Shown here: positions 5,198-11,406 of the stretch, piece after piece | Numbering within the stretch: position 1 is the first letter of the stretch | Layout: every line of letters begins with the position of its first letter | From: Pseudomonas sp. UBA4194 | GTDB lineage: Bacteria; Pseudomonadota; Gammaproteobacteria; Pseudomonadales; Pseudomonadaceae | Assembly: GCF_002379585.1 (NCBI RefSeq) | Contig: NZ_DFUE01000027.1 | Location: 4,686-18,255, forward strand | Length of the DNA stretch: 13,570 nt | Direction of reading: 5' to 3' | Position numbers and translations under genes: made by a program | The notes under the pieces: model-generated | The model's database searches: none | Told to the model about the DNA's origin: nothing | Seen by the model: only the letters and a program-made list of their open reading frames with translations

Positions 5198-5712
5198 CAC
5201 GGCAGGTGCACCCGCTGGACAGTGAAGGTCACCGTCTCGCTCTGCTGCAGCACTGCCTGCTGGCTGTCCAGTACCTCGACCGCCAGGCTGTGTTCGCCAC
5301 GGTCGACATTGACCAGCTGCAGGCGTGGCACGTTGGCCGGCTGCCCGTAGGGCTGGCCGTCCAGCACCAGGCGCAGCGTGTCGCCGGGCCGCAGGCGTGG
5401 TTGAATCGCCACGCCGACATCGAAGGTGCCGTTGTTGGCGCGCAGGGCTTCTTCGGTGGGCAGGCCGGTGAGTGCCAGTGTCTGGTAGGTGGTCTGGGGC
5501 ACCTGCACGGTGGTTGCCGGCAGGGTGGTGGGTGCGGGCTTGCGCACACTCTCGACGCTGTTCAGCGGCGGCAACTCGATGCTCTGGCTGGGGCGGCCGT
5601 CTGGCGGTTGGTTGCTGTAGGCGGTGTTGCCGTTGGCGTCGGTGTACTTATAGATCTGTGCGGCGGCGGGCAGGGTGACCAGCAACAGCAGGCAGATAAG
5701 GGCTGAGCGCAT
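5197..5712 (-). CDS. DUF4124-domain secreted protein (proximal paralogue)
   Basis: This is a 171-residue protein with a signal peptide (MRSALICLLLLVTLPAAAQ, residues 1-19) directly followed by the DUF4124 motif IYKYTDANGNTAYSNQPPDG. A Pro-rich linker and a C-terminal domain with NVDRGEHSLAVEVLD follow; the same motif is in the downstream gene, indicating tandem duplication. It is probably exported to the periplasm, with no known function. The ATG at 5712 is preferred because it starts the signal peptide and has AGAAG upstream. A second ATG at 5739 would add a hydrophilic nonapeptide before the signal peptide and lacks a ribosome-binding site. Its stop overlaps the next start, so the two are translationally coupled. 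I could not define its promoter; glnA transcription should end at 5899-5925, upstream of it. Confidence 0.85.
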   Translation of the reverse strand: MRSALICLLLLVTLPAAAQIYKYTDANGNTAYSNQPPDGRPSQSIELPPLNSVESVRKPAPTTLPATTVQVPQTTYQTLALTGLPTEEALRANNGTFDVGVAIQPRLRPGDTLRLVLDGQPYGQPANVPRLQLVNVDRGEHSLAVEVLDSQQAVLQQSETVTFTVQRVHLP

Positions 5713-5814
5713 GAAGACTTCTCTGTGTGGCGCTTTCATCGGGCCAGCATAGAGCAATGGGCGGTTGGGTGCATTGTTTAGGATGGTTGGCAGGGGGTGG
5801 GATAGGGGGTGAAT

Positions 5815-5876
5815 GGTCCCCTCACCCCAGCCCTCTCCCTGAGGGAGAGGGAGCTAAAGGCACACCGCGTACTGCC
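5815..5876. repeat. GC-rich hairpin repeat, copy 1
   Basis: CCCTCTCCC (5831-5839) and GGGAGAGGG (5843-5851) form a 9-bp perfect stem around TGA. Leading sequence GGTCCCCTCACCCCAG and trailing GCTAAA are shared with the copies at 13421-13570. It is an intergenic repeat common in pseudomonads, with no T tract, so it is not an obvious terminator. It lies between the glnA terminator and the DUF4124 operon. Confidence 0.85.
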
Positions 5877-5898
5877 CCCTCTCCCCCAAATCAACCCC

Positions 5899-5925
5899 AA
5901 AAAAAAAGACCACCCGAGGGTGGCC
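5899..5925 (-). terminator. Intrinsic terminator of glnA
   Basis: The minus strand reads GGCCACC, CTCG, GGTGGTC with one G-U pair, then nine consecutive T (5907-5899). It begins 20 bp beyond the glnA stop. This is a strong Rho-independent terminator that separates glnA from the DUF4124 and ntrBC genes. Confidence 0.9.
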
Positions 5926-5944
5926 TTCTTTTCAAATCACCGAA

Positions 5945-7351
5945 TCAGACGCTGTAGTACAGGTCGTATTCCAGTGGGTGTACGAAGGTACGTACCTTGA
6001 TTTCTTCTTCGCTTTTCAGGTGAATGAAAGCATCGATGAAGTCGTCGCTGAATACGCCGCCCTTGGTCAGGAACGCACGACCCTTGTCCAGCTCTTCCAG
6101 GGCTTCTTTCAGGCTGCCGCAAACTTGTGGGATCTCTTTCGCCTCTTCAGGCGGCAGGTCGTACAGGTTCTTGTCGGCTGCATCGCCAGGGTGGATCTTG
6201 TTCTGGATGCCGTCCAGGCCAGCCATCAGCAGCGCAGCGAAAGCCAGGTACGGGTTGGCAGCCGGGTCCGGGAAGCGTGCTTCGATACGACGGCCTTTAG
6301 GGCTGTTGACGTAAGGAATACGGATGGAGGCGGAACGGTTGCGAGCCGAGTAGGCCAGCATTACCGGAGCTTCGAAACCTGGGACCAGACGCTTGTAGGA
6401 GTTGGTCGACGGGTTGGTGAAGCCGTTCAGTGCCTTACCGTGCTTGATGATGCCGCCGATGAAGAACAGGGCGGTGTCGGACAGGCCGGCATAGCCTTCG
6501 CCAGCGAAGGTGTTCTTGCCATCCTTGGAGATGGACATGTGCACGTGCATACCCGAACCGTTGTCACCGTACAGTGGCTTAGGCATGAAGGTAGCGGTGC
6601 GGCCGTAGGCGTCGGCCACATTGTGAACGACGTACTTGAGGGTCTGAACTTCGTCAGCCTTCTTCACCAGCGTGTTGAACTTCACACCGATTTCGTTCTG
6701 GCCAGCGGTGGCCACTTCGTGGTGGTGAACTTCGACGACCTGGCCCATCTCTTCCAGTGCGTTGCACATAGCAGTACGGATTTCGTGGTCGTGGTCGACC
6801 GGTGGCACTGGGAAGTAGCCGCCCTTGACGCCTGGACGGTGGCCTTTGTTGCCGCCGTCCACGTCCTGGTCGGTCATCCAGGAAGCTTGTTCCGAGAAGA
6901 TCTTGAACATGGAGCCGGAGATGTCCGACTTGAACTTCACTTCGTCGAAGATGAAGAATTCAGGCTCTGGACCGACGAATACGGTGTCGCCGATACCGGT
7001 CGACTTCAGGTATTCCTCGGCGCGGTGAGCGATGGCGCGTGGGTCGCGATCGTAACCTTGCATGGTCGAAGGTTCGATGATGTCGCAGACCAGGATCAGG
7101 GTAGGCTCTTCGGTGAACGGGTCCAGAACGGCGGTTTCGTCGTCCGGCAGCAGGATCATGTCGCTCGCTTCGATGCCTTTCCAGCCTTCGATGGAGGAAC
7201 CGTCGAACATCTTGCCGACTTCAAAGAAGTCGTCGTCCAGAGCATCGCGCGCTGGCATGGTGACGTGCTGCTGCTTGCCTTTTGTGTCAGTGAAGCGCAG
7301 ATCAATCCACTTGACGTCATGATCTTTGATGAGTTGAACCGACTTCGACAT
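5945..7351 (-). CDS. glnA: Glutamine synthetase, type I (GlnA)
   Basis: This 468-residue cytosolic dodecameric enzyme makes glutamine from glutamate, ammonia and ATP. Metal and substrate residues of the GSI family are all present: E129 and E131 (GPEPEFF), E212 (HHHEVA), E220, H269 (NGSGMHVHMS), R321, R339, E357 and R359 (RRIEARF). The adenylylation site is Tyr397 in DKNLYDLPPEE, so GlnE-type covalent control is expected (subclass I-beta). The ATG at 7351 has a strong GGAGGA Shine-Dalgarno at 7361-7356. Upstream are a near-consensus sigma-54 promoter and two NtrC-like sites, and downstream a strong terminator, so it is a monocistronic NtrC-regulated gene. Length and start match the family, and nothing is missing. 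Confidence 0.98.
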   Translation of the reverse strand: MSKSVQLIKDHDVKWIDLRFTDTKGKQQHVTMPARDALDDDFFEVGKMFDGSSIEGWKGIEASDMILLPDDETAVLDPFTEEPTLILVCDIIEPSTMQGYDRDPRAIAHRAEEYLKSTGIGDTVFVGPEPEFFIFDEVKFKSDISGSMFKIFSEQASWMTDQDVDGGNKGHRPGVKGGYFPVPPVDHDHEIRTAMCNALEEMGQVVEVHHHEVATAGQNEIGVKFNTLVKKADEVQTLKYVVHNVADAYGRTATFMPKPLYGDNGSGMHVHMSISKDGKNTFAGEGYAGLSDTALFFIGGIIKHGKALNGFTNPSTNSYKRLVPGFEAPVMLAYSARNRSASIRIPYVNSPKGRRIEARFPDPAANPYLAFAALLMAGLDGIQNKIHPGDAADKNLYDLPPEEAKEIPQVCGSLKEALEELDKGRAFLTKGGVFSDDFIDAFIHLKSEEEIKVRTFVHPLEYDLYYSV

Positions 7352-7450
7352 GTTGTCCTCCGGGGTGGATTAGGGCCGGTAATGGTAGGGCCCTTAAATT
7401 TGGGTGATGCCGGGCGCGATAGTCGGCCAAGGCAACCTGCCTCACAAGGG

Positions 7451-7466
7451 AGCAATTTGCATGCCA
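7451..7466 (-). promoter_or_regulatory. Sigma-54 promoter of glnA
   Basis: The minus strand reads TGGCATGCAAATTGCT, with GG (7465-7464) and GC (7453-7452) 10 nt apart and close agreement with TGGCACG-N4-TTGCW. The predicted start is near 7440, giving an 89-nt leader before the ATG at 7351. It is the expected nitrogen-responsive promoter of glnA. Confidence 0.85.
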
Positions 7467-7503
7467 GTGCCCCGAGATGGGCAATCCCCCAACCCACACC
7501 CCC

Positions 7504-7527
7504 TGTAGCAGCGGCGTAAGCCGCGTC
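7504..7527. repeat. REP element in the glnA upstream region
   Basis: This single copy of the 24-bp REP is identical to the arms at 1652-1675 and 1758-1781 and contains GCGGC-GTAA-GCCGC. It lies between the glnA sigma-54 promoter and the putative NtrC sites, so it would be inside the DNA loop formed during activation. The rest of 7367-7628 shows no gene. Confidence 0.85.
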
Positions 7528-7597
7528 CACCCCCGACCCCATAAGGAAAACCCCCACGCAGCCATAAACAGAACGCCGCTCACCCCCACGCCAACGG

Positions 7598-7645
7598 CGC
7601 CCACCATTGGTGCGCCAAATTTCCGCAACGCTCCAAATCAGTGCA
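7598..7645 (-). promoter_or_regulatory. Two NtrC-like sites upstream of glnA
   Basis: On the minus strand TGCAC-N7-GAGCG (7645-7629) matches 8 of 10 positions of TGCAC-N7-GTGCA, and CGCAC-N7-GGGCG (7614-7598) matches 7 of 10. Their centres are 31 bp apart, about three helical turns, close to the spacing of the paired high-affinity NtrC sites at the enterobacterial glnA promoter. They lie about 165-200 bp upstream of the predicted start. Each site alone is imperfect; the spacing adds support. Confidence 0.5.
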
Positions 7646-7669
7646 CAAAAGCCGTTCGTACGATAACTG

Positions 7670-7698
7670 GTCAAAGCTTGAGCAATTTCCGCTATAAT
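7670..7698 (+). promoter_or_regulatory. Sigma-70 promoter of thiI
   Basis: A perfect -10 box TATAAT lies at 7693-7698. The -35 region at a 17-nt spacing (7670-7675) reads GTCAAA and is weak. A start near 7705 would give a leader of about 36 nt before the thiI ATG. The promoter diverges from glnA and sits just beyond the NtrC-like sites. Confidence 0.6.
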
Positions 7699-7740
7699 CC
7701 GCGCCCCTCTTTTCCGGCTGGCATTTCGCGCGCTGTTTTC

Positions 7741-9195
7741 ATGAAACTTATCGTAAAAGTCTTTCCAGAAATCACCATCAAGAGCCCGCCGGTGCGCAAG
7801 CGGTTCATCCGCCAGCTCGCCAAGAACATCCGCATGGTGCTCCGCGACCTGGACCCCAAGCTGGTGGTCAATGGCGTGTGGGACAATCTTGAGGTGCAGA
7901 CCCAGCTCGCAGACCCGAAGGTCCTGCGGGAGATGACCGAGCGCCTGAGCTGCACGCCCGGCATCGCGCATTTCCTGCAAGTGGACGAATACCCGCTGGG
8001 CGATATGGACGACATCGTGGCCAAGTGCAAGGCGCACTTCGGCCCGCTGCTGCCTGGAAAGATCTTTTCGGTGCGCACCAAGCGCGCCGGCAAACACAGC
8101 TTCACCTCGATGGACGTCGACCGCGTGGTCGGCAGCCAGCTGCGTCAGCAGTGCGGCGCCGCCGGTATCGATTTGAAGAAGCCCGACGTGGTGGTGCGCC
8201 TGGAAATTCGCGACCAGCGCCTGTTCGTCATTCATGGCAAACACGACGGCATGGGCGGCTATCCGCTCGGCGCGCTGGAGCAGACCCTGGTATTGATGTC
8301 CGGTGGTTTCGATTCCACCGTGGCCGCCTACCAGATGATGCGCCGTGGGCTGATGACTCACTTCTGCTTCTTCAACCTGGGTGGCCGTGCCCACGAACTG
8401 GGCGTGATGGAAGTGGCCCATTTCCTCTGGAAGAAGTACGGCAGCTCCCAGCGCGTGCTGTTCATCAGCGTGCCGTTCGAAGAAGTGCTGGGGGAAATCC
8501 TCGGCAAGGTCGACAACAGTCATATGGGCGTGATCCTCAAGCGCATGATGCTGCGCGCCGCCACTCGTCTGGCCGACGACCTGAAGATTCCGGCGTTGGT
8601 GACCGGCGAGGCCATCTCGCAAGTGTCCAGCCAGACCTTGCCGAACCTGTCCGCCATCGATTCGGCCACCGAGAAACTGGTGCTGCGTCCGCTGCTGGCC
8701 AGCCACAAGCAGGACATCATCGACCAGGCCGTTGAAATTGGGACTGCCGATTTTGCCAAACACATGCCAGAATATTGCGGCGTGATATCGGTCAACCCGA
8801 CCACCAACGCCAAATTGCCGCGTGTCGTCCATGAAGAGAAATCGTTCGACATGGCCGTGCTGGAGCGAGCGTTGGAGCGCGCCAAGCTGGTGTCTATCGA
8901 TGAAGTGATCGACCAGCTGGGCCAGGACATCGAGGTCGAGGAGGTCAGCGAAGCGCTGGCCGGCCAGGTGATCATCGACATCCGCCACCCCGATGCACAG
9001 GAAGACGAGCCGCTCGAGCTCGACGGCATCGAGGTCAAGGCAATGCCTTTTTATGCCCTGAACAATCGCTTCAAGGAGCTGGATTTCACGCGCCAGTACT
9101 TGCTGTATTGCGACAAGGGCGTCATGAGCCGACTGCATGCTCACCATCTGTTGAGTGAGGGACATGCCAATGTGCGCGTTTATCGTCCGACATAG
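7741..9195 (+). CDS. thiI: tRNA sulfurtransferase / thiamine biosynthesis protein ThiI
   Basis: This 484-residue enzyme makes 4-thiouridine at position 8 of tRNA and, in many bacteria, passes sulfur to ThiS for thiazole synthesis. An N-terminal ferredoxin-like and THUMP region (about 1-165) binds tRNA. The PP-loop SGGFDST (187-193) adenylates uridine. The conserved Cys346 lies in PEYCGV. A C-terminal rhodanese domain (about 400-484) carries the persulfide Cys457 in YLLYCDKGVMS. This long form with rhodanese is typical of gammaproteobacteria. The ATG at 7741 is fixed by MKLIVKVFPEITIKS; a longer frame upstream runs through the glnA control region and is rejected. No clear Shine-Dalgarno precedes the start. 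It is probably a single-gene transcript from the TATAAT promoter upstream. Confidence 0.96.
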   Translation: MKLIVKVFPEITIKSPPVRKRFIRQLAKNIRMVLRDLDPKLVVNGVWDNLEVQTQLADPKVLREMTERLSCTPGIAHFLQVDEYPLGDMDDIVAKCKAHFGPLLPGKIFSVRTKRAGKHSFTSMDVDRVVGSQLRQQCGAAGIDLKKPDVVVRLEIRDQRLFVIHGKHDGMGGYPLGALEQTLVLMSGGFDSTVAAYQMMRRGLMTHFCFFNLGGRAHELGVMEVAHFLWKKYGSSQRVLFISVPFEEVLGEILGKVDNSHMGVILKRMMLRAATRLADDLKIPALVTGEAISQVSSQTLPNLSAIDSATEKLVLRPLLASHKQDIIDQAVEIGTADFAKHMPEYCGVISVNPTTNAKLPRVVHEEKSFDMAVLERALERAKLVSIDEVIDQLGQDIEVEEVSEALAGQVIIDIRHPDAQEDEPLELDGIEVKAMPFYALNNRFKELDFTRQYLLYCDKGVMSRLHAHHLLSEGHANVRVYRPT

Positions 9196-9346
9196 AGTTC
9201 CGGGGTTGAATGGCGGGAGCATCCGCCATCGCCCTCCCGATTTGCAGGCGGCGCAGGAACAACGGCGCCCCTGACCGAATTCGCTGTTTATTAATATTCG
9301 CCACGTAACATGCGCGGCAACCGAATCCTCTGATCGAGATACACAA

Positions 9347-11167
9347 GTGATCGAAAATCTACGCAACATCGCCATCATTGCTCACGTTGACCATGGTAAA
9401 ACCACCCTGGTAGACAAACTCCTGCGTCAATCCGGCACCCTGGAGCGCAACGAGCTCAACGACGAGCGCGTGATGGACTCCAACGACCAGGAAAAAGAGC
9501 GCGGCATTACCATTCTGGCCAAGAACACCGCCATCAACTGGAACGGCTACCACATCAACATCGTGGACACCCCGGGCCACGCCGACTTCGGTGGTGAAGT
9601 AGAGCGCGTGATGTCGATGGTCGACTCCGTACTGCTGCTGGTCGATGCTCAAGACGGCCCTATGCCGCAAACTCGCTTCGTGACCAAGAAGGCTTTCGAA
9701 GCCGGCCTGCGTCCGATCGTCTGCATCAACAAGGTCGACCGTCCAGGCGCGCGTCCTGATTGGGTTCTGGACCAGATCTTCGACCTGTTCGACAACCTCG
9801 GTGCCACCGAAGAACAGCTGGACTTCAAAGTCGTCTACGCCTCGGCCCTGAACGGTATTGCCGGTCTGGACCACACCGACATGGCCGAAGACATGACCCC
9901 GCTGTACCAGTCGATCGTCGACAACGTTCCAGCACCGGCTGTCGACCGCGAAGGTCCGTTCCAGATGCAGATCTCGGCTCTGGACTACAACAGCTTCCTG
10001 GGCGTCATCGGTGTAGGCCGTATCGCCCGTGGTTCGGTCAAGCCGAACACCCCGGTCGTGGCCATCGGTGCCGACGGCAAGAAGCGCAACGGCCGTATCC
10101 TCAAGCTGATGGGTCACCACGGTCTGCACCGTGTAGACGTCGAAGAAGCCGCTGCTGGCGACATCGTCTGCATCAGCGGTATGGACTCGCTGTTCATCTC
10201 CGACACCCTGTGCCACCCGGACACCGTCGAGGCGATGAAGCCGCTGACCGTCGACGAGCCGACCGTTTCCATGACCTTCCAGGTCAACGACTCGCCGTTC
10301 TGCGGTAAAGAAGGCAAGTTCGTCACCAGCCGTAACATCAAGGACCGTCTGGACAAAGAGCTGCTCTACAACGTTGCCCTGCGCGTTGAAGAAGGCGACT
10401 CGGCCGACAAGTTCAAGGTCTCCGGCCGTGGTGAGCTGCACCTCTCGGTACTGATCGAAACCATGCGTCGCGAAGGCTTCGAAATGGGCGTCGGTCGTCC
10501 GGAAGTGATCATCCGTCAGGTGGACGGCGAGAAGCAGGAACCGTTCGAAAACGTCACCATCGACACCCCTGAAGAATCCCAGGGCAAGGTCATGGAAGAG
10601 ATGGGTCTGCGTAAGGGCGACCTGACCAACATGGTGCCGGATGGCAAGGGCCGTGTGCGTCTGGAGTACAACATCCCTGCTCGTGGTCTGATCGGTTTCC
10701 GTAACCAGTTCCTGACCCTGACCAACGGTGCTGGCATCCTGACCTCGATCTTCGACCGCTACGCGCCGATGAAGTCCGGCCACATGTCCGGCCGTCAGAA
10801 CGGCGTACTGGTTTCGGTCGAAACCGGCAAGGCACTGACCTACTCCCTGGAAACCCTGCAGGCGCGCGGCAAGCTGTTCGTCGAGCACGGTCAGGAGATC
10901 TACAACGGTCAGATCGTTGGCTTGAACAGCCGCGACACCGACATGGGCGTCAACCCAACCAAAGGCAAGAAGCTGGACAACATGCGTGCCTCGGGTAAAG
11001 ACGAGACCATCGCTCTGGTTCCGCCAGTTCGCTTCACCTTGGAACAGGCCCTGGAATTCATCCAGGACGACGAGCTGTGCGAAGTCACGCCGAAGTCGAT
11101 CCGTCTGCGCAAGAAGATCCTGGACGAAGGCGAGCGTACCCGCGCTGCCAAGAAAGCCAAGAACTGA
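9347..11167 (+). CDS. typA: Ribosome-associated GTPase TypA/BipA
   Basis: This 606-residue translational GTPase of the EF-G/LepA type acts in ribosome assembly and stress or low-temperature growth. G motifs are visible: G1 AHVDHGKTT (12-20), G2 RGIT (52-55), G3 DTPGHAD (74-80), G4 NKVD (128-131) and G5 SALNG (166-170). Domain II and EF-G-like III/V regions follow, and the C-terminal part includes the family-typical PARGLIGFRNQFLT. The start is a GTG at 9347 giving MIENLRNIAIIAHVDHGKT, the standard N-terminus; only a weak purine stretch (GAGA) precedes it. The 151-bp gap from thiI holds an AT-rich stretch (9286-9298) that could carry a promoter, with a weak TAATAT -10. The coding sequence uses highly preferred codons. 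A strong terminator follows the stop. Confidence 0.97.
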   Translation: MIENLRNIAIIAHVDHGKTTLVDKLLRQSGTLERNELNDERVMDSNDQEKERGITILAKNTAINWNGYHINIVDTPGHADFGGEVERVMSMVDSVLLLVDAQDGPMPQTRFVTKKAFEAGLRPIVCINKVDRPGARPDWVLDQIFDLFDNLGATEEQLDFKVVYASALNGIAGLDHTDMAEDMTPLYQSIVDNVPAPAVDREGPFQMQISALDYNSFLGVIGVGRIARGSVKPNTPVVAIGADGKKRNGRILKLMGHHGLHRVDVEEAAAGDIVCISGMDSLFISDTLCHPDTVEAMKPLTVDEPTVSMTFQVNDSPFCGKEGKFVTSRNIKDRLDKELLYNVALRVEEGDSADKFKVSGRGELHLSVLIETMRREGFEMGVGRPEVIIRQVDGEKQEPFENVTIDTPEESQGKVMEEMGLRKGDLTNMVPDGKGRVRLEYNIPARGLIGFRNQFLTLTNGAGILTSIFDRYAPMKSGHMSGRQNGVLVSVETGKALTYSLETLQARGKLFVEHGQEIYNGQIVGLNSRDTDMGVNPTKGKKLDNMRASGKDETIALVPPVRFTLEQALEFIQDDELCEVTPKSIRLRKKILDEGERTRAAKKAKN

Positions 11168-11190
11168 TTCGTAGTTCCGGTTGACCGAAA

Positions 11191-11223
11191 AGCCCCCGCC
11201 GCGCAAGCGTCCGGGGGCTTTTT
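11191..11223 (+). terminator. Intrinsic terminator of typA
   Basis: AGCCCCCG (11191-11198) pairs with CGGGGGCT (11212-11219) across a 13-nt loop, followed by a run of T to 11223. It is preceded by an A run (11188-11191), so it may also work in the other direction. It starts 24 bp after the typA stop. Confidence 0.92.
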
Positions 11224-11232
11224 CATGAGGGT

Positions 11233-11255
11233 GTTCTGGCTTGGCTGGCCAGAAC
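11233..11255. repeat. Inverted repeat upstream of the chemoreceptor
   Basis: GTTCTGGC (11233-11240) and GCCAGAAC (11248-11255) are 8-bp perfect arms separated by 7 bp. It may be an operator-like palindrome or a transcript hairpin; nothing assigns it to a known regulator. It lies about 110 bp upstream of the FliA-type promoter. Confidence 0.5.
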
Positions 11256-11343
11256 AGCCAGACGCCGCAGCTTCCTTGTGGCAGTGGGTGCTACCCGCGA
11301 CGGCGTCCGCCCGCCGCAGCCCATGCATTCCATCGCCCGATCC

Positions 11344-11370
11344 TCCAGTTTTCCTGGCCAAGGCCGATAG
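11344..11370 (+). promoter_or_regulatory. FliA (sigma-28) type promoter of the chemoreceptor gene
   Basis: TCCAGTTT (11344-11351), an 11-nt spacer and GCCGATAG (11363-11370) match 6 of 8 and 7 of 8 positions of the sigma-28 consensus TAAAGTTT-N11-GCCGATAA with exact spacing. Control by the motility sigma factor fits a chemotaxis receptor gene starting 37 bp further on. Confidence 0.7.
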
Positions 11371-11406
11371 CGCAGGCAATATCGATTCCCTCCGAAGGGG
11401 GCCCCT

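Noticed and set aside
5978..7519. 513-codon plus-strand open frame antisense to glnA
   Set aside because: It is a shadow of the glutamine synthetase gene, whose active-site residues are all intact on the other strand.
7156..9378. 740-codon minus-strand open frame antisense to thiI
   Set aside because: It runs through thiI, the glnA control region and into glnA in the wrong frame. It is a high-GC shadow of real genes.
9359..11206. 615-codon minus-strand open frame antisense to typA
   Set aside because: It mirrors typA codon structure and lacks any known domain. The plus-strand GTPase motifs are decisive.
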